Origin: Chara braunii
Taxonomy: Eukaryota; Streptophyta; Charophyceae; Charales; Characeae
DNA length: 37,391 bases
Assembly: GCA_003427395.1 (NCBI GenBank)
Contig: BFEA01000155.1
Span: 342,203 to 379,593, forward strand
Direction: 5' to 3'
Shown: positions 18,317 through 26,600 of the stretch, in pieces
How the letters are laid out: each line of letters begins with the position of its first letter
How positions within the stretch are numbered: position 1 is the stretch's first letter
Notes under the pieces: generated by a model
Databases searched by the model: none
Seen by the model: the letters and a program-made list of their open reading frames with translations, nothing else
What the model was told of the DNA's origin: nothing
Translations under genes and position numbers: made by a program

Positions 18317-19079
18317 ACTGCCATTTAGGTAGCTCGCGCCCAAGGGGTGAGTTCTCTCTGTGAATCGCGTGTGACGCTGCTAATTGTTCCTCCCGCAGAG
18401 CAGATTCCAAACGACAATCTGCATGGAGGCAGCAGGGCTTGCACTACATCGAAGTCGTTGCGGGAGAAGGATTGTCCGTCGAAAAACATTGTCGTGGCTC
18501 CCCCTAGGTGCAATTCCCGACTCAGTTCTGAAACCTTCGACTTCCGCTTCATGTGAATCGCTGCTAGGTCCCCTACCGCCAGACGGGCTTTTGCCCACCG
18601 AAATCGGTATGAGGCATAAGTACGTGTAAGTTTTCGTATTCACTGCGGGTGAACAACACCCCATCGACCCATTACCATGGTAAGCCCTGGCTTCCGTGTT
18701 CAACCAGGTTCCAAGGCTTCTACCCTCTACCTTGCACCGTGCGATACTTCCTCCTCCTCGTCTCTGTATCTAAGCAGGGAAACACTCCATAGCACTTTCA
18801 CCATCTCCGTGTTTTTACCATTAGGTTACCATCGCCAAGTTACCGTCTTCGAGGTACTTCCTACCTCTACTCTGAACTACTGGACTACCAGGGGAACGTC
18901 ACTGCGGTCGGGCATAGCCCCTCTCCTGAAAGGAGAGCGCGGCGCGTATTCCACGACCCGTCACGGCGGCGGGGAAAGCGGCCCGGTAACGCCTACCACT
19001 CTATTCGCGACGTGTGACGGCCTTCAGCGGAACGCTAACGCTACCCGCCCGCTAGCACCGTTGTCGCGCGCAGCGGTCC
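18317..19079. other. No gene supported
   Basis: Mixed-composition DNA. A 75-codon minus-strand ORF (18325-18552) has somewhat protein-like residues but no recognised motif. It could be LINE leader or a separate remnant. Confidence 0.3.
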
Positions 19080-19440
19080 CATGCCCTGAGGGGGAGCGTT
19101 GAACTTCACGGCCGTGTCACGCAGGATGTTTTGTTGAAAAGAATCACAAGTCACCACTTCGATCGTGCGCGCGTGCTATACCTCTCATGACGCCCTGCGA
19201 CAGGTCAGGACGTCGCGAGGTACAACTCACCTCTACCCGAGGGGCTGTCACCACCCTCTGCTAGGCGTACCCCTCTGAGCTACCGGCCCACATGCGAAGC
19301 CTTTTACATGCCTTTGTAGAGGTAGGTCGGCCGATGGCATTTTCTCGATCGCCGTAGCATAGATATACGCGCGGTTGAACGCCTAAGACTGACCCGTTTA
19401 CGTGTCGGGCATCGGGGTGCTGACCTCCCAGACCGACTTA
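19080..19440. repeat. Dispersed GC-rich repeat, copy 1
   Basis: Shares an ordered series of words with copy 2 (23222-23600): GTCACGCAGGA, CGACAGG, ACAACT(C/T)(A/G)CCTC, GTCACC(A/-)CCCT, GGCGTA(C/T)CCC, GAGCTACC, AGAGGTNGNNC(G/C)GCCGA, and TACGCGCGGT. About 350 bp, diverged. Read on the minus strand, GGTAGCTC(A/G)G(A/C)GG resembles a tRNA A-box, but no B-box follows at the right distance. Confidence 0.6.
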
Positions 19441-19489
19441 CAATTCAGGTCGACTCGGTTGACGATCATTCTCGCATACTAAATCCTAT

Positions 19490-20196
19490 TCTAACTGAAC
19501 TTAACCCGTAAATTATATATGTTATATAAAATTCTTTCAAATCGATACATACATGATGAATACATTTCAAAGGTTGAGGCTGAAAAGCCAAGGAGATGTT
19601 TTTTACATTTTTACACAAACAGATGCAAACATTAGAATAAACAGAGTTTTGACTTTGAAAGAGAAACAATCAATAGGCTCTTGGTCTTTCAGCAAACATC
19701 ACAGATAAAAATAGGCTCATGGCCTGTCGAATATGCATCAAAAATAAAAAATAGGCTCATGGTCTTTCAAAGAAAAATGATTATGAATAAGGCTTTCAGC
19801 CTTTGCCAATTATCCTAATCTACTCAACATCAAAGGGCTAAAAGTCGAAAACCCAAACCAAATGTAGAAAGGTTACGAGTCGACGAAATGTCTGAGTCGA
19901 GGCTCAGGTAAGCATAAGCAATGCGAGTTGAGTGAGTAGCACGTGGTTGGTCGTCTTACTGACCTGCAAACAAGTGTCAATCACATTACACAATCCTAGC
20001 AGAGTCAATCATTCATTCACTCTCACACACACATTACACTTACGTTTTCAAACCCCTTTGTCAGACATTCTTTTTTCGAGTCAGTTATTCAAGGACCTCT
20101 TTGATCAAACTTAGATTCTTCAGATGCTGACTCGAAAATCAGAAATGTCATTTAGTGCAGAGGTAGATGCAAAGTGTGGGTGTAGAGGGTGAGTGA
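19490..20196. other. AT-rich, with a small GGCTCATGGTCTTTCA repeat; no gene
   Basis: ATAGGCTC(T/A)TGG(T/C)CTTTC-like words recur at about 19674, 19713 and 19753. No coding signal. Confidence 0.4.
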
Positions 20197-20570
20197 AGGT
20201 TGAGTTGGTAAACCAACCTGTTACCATAAGGGAACAACAAGTAGACTTGTATAGACTCATAACGAGTCTCCTTGATTAAAATGACCTGAAAATACACACA
20301 GGTCACAAAATCTCAACACCTCCCTCACTATCGTCTTACACGAAGTTCAGCGATGTGAACTTCAATTCTATCGGTGGGCAAAAATATAGTCTGACAAATG
20401 TGATTATGAAGTAAGAAGACTCCGACAGAAGCCTTCATCTCATACTTACTCAAGCACCAGTTAGACTAAAACATGAGTATCATACGACTTGTTTTAGTCT
20501 AACTGGTTAAGACCTAGACAGACCATGAGATGACCCGCACAGGAGTACCCCATCTTCAGTCTGTCAACCT
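20197..20570. repeat. Array of seven consecutive stem-loops
   Basis: Perfect stems in series: 20204-20209 with 20212-20217; 20253-20258 with 20264-20269; 20282-20288 with 20299-20305 (TGACCTG/CAGGTCA); 20342-20348 with 20357-20363 (GAAGTTC/GAACTTC); 20410-20415 with 20445-20450; 20457-20473 with 20490-20506 (17 bp, CCAGTTAGACTAAAACA, loop 16); 20517-20532 with 20551-20565 (bipartite). Such density is far above what I would expect by chance. The third stem has a relative at 24755-24776. Confidence 0.7.
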
Positions 20571-20805
20571 AACTATCTAAGATATGTACACACGTAGAGA
20601 CGAGTAATAGGATGTTCCTCACCCTTGAACCTTATCATGTCACCCGTCCTACATCCATACATCAATCAATCTTCACTCACATTTGCTTCAGGTCAGCGTG
20701 CACGAAGGTGATCACGACTCTAGCTAGGAACTGGGTTCACATGCACATGTCTGATTGCTCTGGCAATCACATCAGAACAAAGGTGCAGGTAATAAAACAA
20801 CAACA

Positions 20806-20824
20806 AATAATAATAATAAAATTA

Positions 20825-20857
<33 letters not shown>

Positions 20858-20890
20858 TTAACACATAATAATAATAATAATAATAATAAT
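20806..20890. repeat. (AAT)n microsatellite, interrupted
   Basis: AAT runs separated by AAAATTA words. Confidence 0.95.
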
Positions 20891-21050
20891 GTTATACATA
20901 GAAAACTAAGTTACAATAATCATATGGAAGTTTTGCTAGTCATGTAACAAATAGACAGTTCAAATACACCAAGATTTCATCCAAATGAGAGCGATATAAT
21001 GACTTCCTTAGCCAACGTTCAAACCCTTTCAGGTCACATCCTTGCGGTAT
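20891..21050. repeat. AAT-associated dispersed repeat, copy 1
   Basis: After the AAT tract, (G)TACAAAT-CACCAAGA--CATCCA, AGAGC(G/A)ATA(T/C)AAT and GCCAA(C/T)GTT appear in the same order as after the tract at 23007 (23150-23215). Confidence 0.5.
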
Positions 21051-21827
21051 TCGATGCCGTTTTTTTCTACCTAGCGGGTTGTAGTCCGCCTATGGTTGCA
21101 AGCGCCCTGTTGTACTACTGCCCCCGTTGTACTATTGCGCCCCACTGTACGGCTGTGCCTCACACCACTCAACACCTACGAGCGCACCCCAAGCCAGCTT
21201 GCGCATGCGTAGATACTTACGCAGTGTTGCAGCAGCGTGTCTGCTTTGCTTGCCTAGGTTAAAATGCCTTGGACTGGCTGGCTCCCTCCCTATATGGGAG
21301 GTGCTGTTGTAGCTGGATTGTTTGGGCCTTACCGTGGAAGTTTTCGGTAGCTTCCGGTCGGGCCCCAAGGCCTGCGCCCAGGCCCATGTCTAAAGCTGAT
21401 GGCCCGGGCCCCTTTGCAGTTGCGCACTCTCATATCTACTCAGACTCTGAACGCTTACTGTGTTTGCATTAGGCCCGTGGGGCGGATGTGATGACAAAGC
21501 TGCATTCTCATTGGCCCATGGCCAGTTCGTGGTGTGTCGGCTCCACACTGCATGTGCCCAACGCACGACAACCCACGTCCGGGGCTCAGCTGCCTGACGC
21601 AACTGCTACTTCGAGAAGAGCCCAGGGTGAGGCCCAGGCTGTTCTTCAACCTGCTAGAGTGCAGCAACTATCTGAGACCCACCTCGGAGGACGCTGAGAC
21701 AAGCCCTTCTCATGGATACTCAAGCCCGCCTTCACTTAGGGCGGCACGAGGTCTGCTGAGGGCCGCAACTCAGAACACGTGCATGTCTGATAAGGGTCCG
21801 CGAGGGCTTATCCGGGTTATCCCTTGC
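21051..21827. other. No gene recognised
   Basis: GC-rich DNA with several GGCCCAGGC/GGGCCC words. Only short overlapping ORFs without motifs. Confidence 0.3.

Positions 21828-21890
<63 letters not shown>
21828..21890. repeat. (AAT)n microsatellite
   Basis: About 21 perfect AAT units. Confidence 0.97.
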
Positions 21891-21891
<1 letters not shown>

Positions 21892-22341
21892 GTGTGTAGC
21901 ACTCTGGGTCGACAGTCAGCGGGGACTAGGTAAGTTTCCTTCTTCCCTTTCTCTTCGTCTCTCCCCCCTTCTCTTTCTGTCACTTTCTCTGTGATTGTAT
22001 GTCTGTCTGTCCATCTGTTTATCTCTACGTTTGTCTGTGTCTGTATGTCCGTGTCTCTGTGTTTTTTCTGTGTGCAGGTACCCAGACAGCTGCAGGATCA
22101 ACGAGAAGTTTGCAACTGTACACAATTCAAGCCCCCGATTGTCAGTCAATCCGTACGAGTGTGGGAGGGGACCTGAGACCAGTCATCCTTGTCGACCGCT
22201 GCATAAGGTTGGCCTCCGGGTGATCAACATTCAGTCTTATTATGCTGCCTTGACGCCGGCTTGACGCTGGCTGTGCGTTGGTACTGTGGACGACGATTCA
22301 GGACTGTGGCAGCATGCTGGCCCGACACTGTCTATACTGAG
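21891..22341. other. Splice-donor-like site and degenerate TGTC-rich tract; no gene
   Basis: CTAG/GTAAGT at 21930 followed by a pyrimidine-rich stretch, then degenerate TGTCTGTC words (21990-22060), and an acceptor-like TTTTTTCTGTGTGCAG at 22062-22077. An intron-like layout, but the surrounding sequence shows no coding frame. Confidence 0.35.
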
Positions 22342-22706
22342 CGTCAGCCTCCGCTGACGTGGCATTTGCCAACTGTCTGCATTGCTGATGTGGCGCAGGC
22401 CACTCATCCTTGCTGATATGGCGCTGCCGGCGATCTGTCAGCATTGTTGTTGTGGCTGATACCACCTGTGCACACCGCCACTGTAGTGCAGACCATCAGC
22501 CTACACTGTCGTTGTCACCCTGCCACTGGTCTATATTGTTGTTGTGGCGCAGGTATCTGTCTGTCGGGCTGATGTGGTGTTGCTGCCCGTCTGCTGCTGA
22601 CGCGGCATTGGCCACACTGTCTACACATTGATGTGGTGCAGACCACTCGTTCATACTGTTGATGTGGCCTGCCATTGGTTTACATTGTTGCTGTGGCACG
22701 GCCGCC
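22342..22706. repeat. Degenerate minisatellite of small GTGGC/GCCAC hairpins
   Basis: Repeated units hold short hairpins: 22342-22348/22353-22359 (CGTCAGC); 22360-22363/22368-22371; 22390-22394/22399-22403 (GTGGC-GCAG-GCCAC); 22452-22455/22462-22465; 22633-22637/22642-22646 (GTGGT-GCAG-ACCAC); 22665-22668/22671-22674; 22693-22697/22701-22705. The GCAG loop is kept in two units while the closing pair changes from C-G to T-A. Confidence 0.6.
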
Positions 22707-22850
22707 TGTCTGCCTGTTTGTCCGTATGTCTGTTTATCGATGCCTGTTCGTCCGCATATCTGTTCGTATGTCTGTTGTTGTTTGTATGTCTGTCTTTTGA
22801 TGGTTGTTTGTCTGTTTCTTTCTTTCAGTGTGTGTGTGCACAATCTGATG
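22707..22850. repeat. Degenerate TGTCTG/TGTATG-rich tract
   Basis: Repeated TGTCTGT, TGTTCGTC and TGTATGTC words grading into T-rich DNA and GTGTGTGTG. Confidence 0.7.
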
Positions 22851-23004
22851 GGAGTATAGTGATGGGCCATAGTCGACCGAAACAAGTTTGAATCTAATTT
22901 ATATTCTTGGCTTCGTATTCTCCGAGTTTGTGTGGGCGCAAACTGCCAATTTGTTCGTCATCTGGTTGCATGCATGCTGGACATCGAGGAAAGACAAGTC
23001 TGAT

Positions 23005-23065
<61 letters not shown>

Positions 23066-23066
23066 T
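23005..23066. repeat. (AAT)n microsatellite
   Basis: About 19 AAT units following TGATTAT. Confidence 0.96.
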
Positions 23067-23221
23067 AATATGCAAGGAATATGAGTGTGAACGATATACA
23101 AAAAAACAAATCACACAAATATCCAAGTAGTCGTGTCCAAGCAGAGAGTACAAATGCACCAAGAAACCATCCATATAGAGCAATACAATGAAGTAATGAG
23201 CCAATGTTTAAGCCCGTTGTC
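23067..23221. repeat. AAT-associated dispersed repeat, copy 2
   Basis: Partner of 20891-21050; continues directly into GC-rich repeat copy 2. Confidence 0.5.
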
Positions 23222-23600
23222 GAGCGCATCGGTCCGACACTGCACAAGGGTAGTGCGGGACCCTCCCGGTCGCGTCACGCAGGAGTTGGTTTTTAATCCT
23301 TCGTCACAAATATACATAGAGCTTCCGCAAGTCGCTCCGGCCGAGTGCGCCAGCCATACCTCACGCGAGCCCCTACGACAGGATAGGGCCTACGTGAGAC
23401 ACAACTTGCCTCCACCTTACGGGAGTTGTCACCTCCCTTCGGTGGGCGTATCCCCGCCGAGCTACCAGTCCACAATGTGAAAGTTGATCAGTTGCAATCG
23501 CAGAGGTGGACCAGCCGAGGGCGTTTCTCGTTTGCTGTAGAATAGGGGGTACGCGCGGTAATACACCTCTATCAGACTCGCACGCGAACCGACATCTTGG
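23222..23600. repeat. Dispersed GC-rich repeat, copy 2
   Basis: Same word order as 19080-19440. Here it directly follows the AAT-associated repeat, suggesting one composite element of about 600 bp of which the other loci keep only parts. Confidence 0.6.
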
Positions 23601-24644
23601 GGGGGCTGAAGTTCCAAGCGCGGCTCGTGGTCGGTCTACTAGGACGCATCCCACACACCACGCGCACACCACTCTATAGGACATAAAAATAAGAACACAC
23701 ACACCTACACATACATATATACAGAAGGACACGAAACAAATAACACGATAACACTCCTAGTCCCTTAGCAGTCATCCCATAACTTTCCGACGCGGAAATC
23801 GGATGGGCGTCTCACGCGAGACTTAGTATAAAACCGCGCGGACGCAGGGCTAACTCATGTCGATTCGCAATGTCAACGTACGGAAGCAGTCACAGTGATG
23901 GCGTACCATGTAGTACCCATACTCATGCGGTCCTCGTTAATCTCAAGGGTCGCATTCGACGCTCAAGTGTTGGCTGACACGCGCTTCGAGGGTTAATCTT
24001 TCGACGTTGGACAACCGCCGAGCGTGGTTGAAGACCACACACCCTCTTCTGCACTCTTCTGCACTCTGTGCAGAGTGAGTGGTACACAGGTCCGTACCTG
24101 TGGTGGCATTCGCCTCTTACTGCCTTGGAGATGAGCCCCACTCCAGGCCTGGGCAGAAGTCAAGGGGTTTGACTTTGACGGCAGCCACGGACTACAACGT
24201 CCAACTATAAAAATTAACAAGCAAAATCATCCAATAAATAAATAACCATCCCATCATTTATATATCGCATCAGATATCGAGATAACAACAAAAGAATGAA
24301 AAACATAAACCCATCAGGTATGCAGATCGCGCAACACATGGTTGTCATTCTCACTGCCACCAAAGTGAACCGGTACACATGCTCCAAAAACACTGACCTG
24401 CGTAAGACACAACCACATAAAACAGCCACATTGCCACACACCCATGTCGTCAACCTCACTGTTCCTTGTAACTCACACCACACCTCACACTCAAGTCTCA
24501 TCCCATGTTCCATTTTTCCTAAATCACATCAATCCTTGATAATGGTCATTAAAAGAAAATCGGTTAAATCCTTCACAGGGACATATCCAATCTTAGGGCT
24601 AGGGCGTCACACTAAGGTACAGGTAAAAGCAAAGTTGTGTCGTG
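23601..24644. other. No gene recognised
   Basis: Mixed DNA with a CA-rich run (23690-23715), a duplicated CTTCTGCACT (24045-24062) and an AAGTCA/TTGACTT inverted pair near 24158-24178. Confidence 0.3.
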
Positions 24645-24776
24645 AGCCGATGAATCGGCTATCAACCAACCGACATGTTATCAGTGATAACAGAAAATGA
24701 TTTTCGTAGGATCAAGCTGAAACTAATCCAAATCCCGAGTCAAATGATCAAAAGGACCTGTAACAGAAGACAGGTC
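24645..24776. repeat. Three perfect stem-loops ahead of the 117-bp repeat
   Basis: AGCCGAT-GA-ATCGGCT (24645-24660); GTTATCA-G-TGATAAC (24677-24691); GACCTGT-8 nt-ACAGGTC (24755-24776). The last, with its upstream CGAGTC and GATNAAAA words, is homologous to the stem at 20282-20305. Confidence 0.65.
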
Positions 24777-24876
24777 AACACCCCATGCTAAAACAATAAG
24801 CCCTTGGAGAATAATCCCCATACCACAATCCAGGGTGGATTACCAGAATCGCCACATGTCGTAATATAATCTAACT

Positions 24877-25440
24877 CCTTTGAACTAAAAAAAAATCGGC
24901 AGCGCTCCTCGTAGGAAAAATGTCTTTCCAGAATTTATCAAAGTTCAAATATGAAAGCAGAAATAATCTCTAATTCAAGAAAGTTAAATTTTGTCTAACT
25001 CCCTGAATTAGTAAAAATTTGGACAACACTTCCTTAAGAAAAGGGGACTTTCCATATTTATACTATCTCAGATTTGAACTCATAATAACTCGAGTTTCTG
25101 TCAAGACAAAATTTAACAACTCCTCAGATTTGTAAAAATTTCGGCAGCACTCCCTTTGGAAAAATGGTAGTCCAAGATTTATACAAAGCTAAGTCCAAAA
25201 CTTGAAACTAACTTTGACTTCTCAAAGTCGAATTTTGTCTAACTCCCTGAATTAGCAAAAATTTGGGCAGCACTCCCTCTAGAAAAGGAGACTTTCCAGA
25301 TTTTTACTAATTCAGATATAAAGAAAATACAAGAACTTTGACAAGTCAAGAATTGATTAACTCCTTGGATTTGTAGAAATTTCGGCAGCGTTTCCCGTAG
25401 AGAAAGTGGCTTACCAAAATTTATACAAGACCAAGTATAA
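24877..25440. repeat. Tandem repeat of about 117 bp with alternating unit types (higher-order repeat)
   Basis: Five units start near 24877, 24995, 25110, 25236 and 25351. All carry TAACTCC, a GTAAAAATTT-like run, (T/G)CGGCAGC-CTC, then AAA...GG-CTTTCCA-ATTTATAC. Units 1, 3 and 5 resemble each other (TCGGCAGC), and units 2 and 4 share TCTAACTCCCTGAATTAG. The spelled motif is familiar from plant LTR-retrotransposon untranslated regions, but that link is from memory. No stable protein frame. Confidence 0.7.
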
Positions 25441-25721
25441 CAAATGATCCCAGAAAATGCAGAACTTGATCTAAGTAAAATAAACTTAGCTCAGAAAATG
25501 CAAGAATTGAAACTAACTTCTATGGCTCTAGCACATGGCGAGCATCTAAAGCAACTACCTATCAAACTGAAACTCAGACTGAGTAGTAACCTCACTCGGT
25601 CACATGCAGGTCAAACCACAAAGGTAAGTACTTTCACCATCCGCAAGTGATTCTTGGCAAACAATAGTTCATAGTCTTTCAGTGATTTAACCATTTTACC
25701 CCAACTTACATACGGCATAAA

Positions 25722-26600
25722 GTCATGCCACCCAAACTTATGGAATGTGTCTAACCCAACCAAAGAGTATACACAAAACAAAGGGCACAACTACTTCTCT
25801 CTTCTTTGGGCATATGACTAGACCATTCTAGTCGCCATGAACTTGTTTAAGGTATCCAAGTTATATATACTTGTCTTCCCCTTTGTCTTCTAAGGCTGCA
25901 TAGGACTGAACTAACTTAAGTTCAGCCTGCTCCAACTTACCATCGATTTTACTCTTTAATTATACTCTTTTCAAGTTGTGATAGGCTATAGTCAGACCAC
26001 CTAAACTTATAGAACGGTCTGATTAGCATGTTCTTAAATAGAGTAATAATAAAATATAGCCAAGTTATAACTTTTGGGTTCCTACATGTGCGAGGCTTTG
26101 AGTCAGACCACCTGAACTTACAGAACAGTCTGACTTTCTGTCTGATTTGTTTCTCTTTGATCCAATATGTGCGTGGCATTGGGCTAGATCACCTGAACTT
26201 ACAGAACAATCTGCCCTTTGTCAGGTTTATTTTCTTATAATAAAAGCAGGAAGACGCTAAACCACCTAAACTTATAGAACAACTTAGACCTCCTCGTTCA
26301 GAACCAGATAAACATGAGAAAACCCAAAATAAACAAGGCGACCAAGGCACCTGAACTTACAGAATGCATTTGGTCCCTAAAAAGTCAACCACATCGGCCC
26401 TCATAAGTCAGAGCAGTCAGGCCACCTAAACTTATAGAACAGCCTGACCCTCCATGCAGAACCACAGCACCGGGTCTCCCCAAACTTATGGGGATTTCCC
26501 AGCCACCAGAGCAATCAGACCCCCTAAACTTATAGAAGGGTTTGACGCTCCACTCAAGTCAAAATAAACATAGCGCTCAGTCTCCCCAACTCATGGGGAC
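25722..26600. repeat. Array of about ten covarying stem-loops with an AACTTA loop
   Basis: Loop AACTTA at 25735, 25913, 26004, 26115, 26196, 26269, 26354, 26429, 26483 and 26527, each closed by a short inner helix (CTG/CAG, CTA/TAG, CCCCA/TGGGG or CTGAACT/AGTTCAG). In seven units there is also an outer helix, separated by a fixed internal loop (CAC-like on the 5' side, AACA-like on the 3' side). Outer helices: 25992-25998/26016-26022 TCAGACC/GGTCTGA; 26101-26108/26128-26135 AGTCAGAC/GTCTGACT; 26181-26189/26209-26216; 26257-26260/26284-26287 CTAA/TTAG; 26340-26345/26370-26375 GACCAA/TTGGTC; 26416-26422/26442-26448 GTCAGGC/GCCTGAC; 26515-26522/26538-26545. Loops are constant while stems change in pairs. 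No coding frame. Confidence 0.8.

Noticed and set aside
18325-18703. Overlapping minus-strand ORFs of 75 and 107 codons upstream of the LINE
   Set aside because: No motif, and mutually overlapping frames. They may be LINE leader but cannot be supported as genes.
19080-19440. tRNA gene suggested by GGTAGCTCAGAGG on the minus strand
   Set aside because: No B-box at tRNA spacing and no cloverleaf; better explained as part of the dispersed GC-rich repeat.
24877-26600. CRISPR-like array
   Set aside because: Repeats are diverged and structured, the spacers are not unique uniform-length segments, and the window is eukaryotic.
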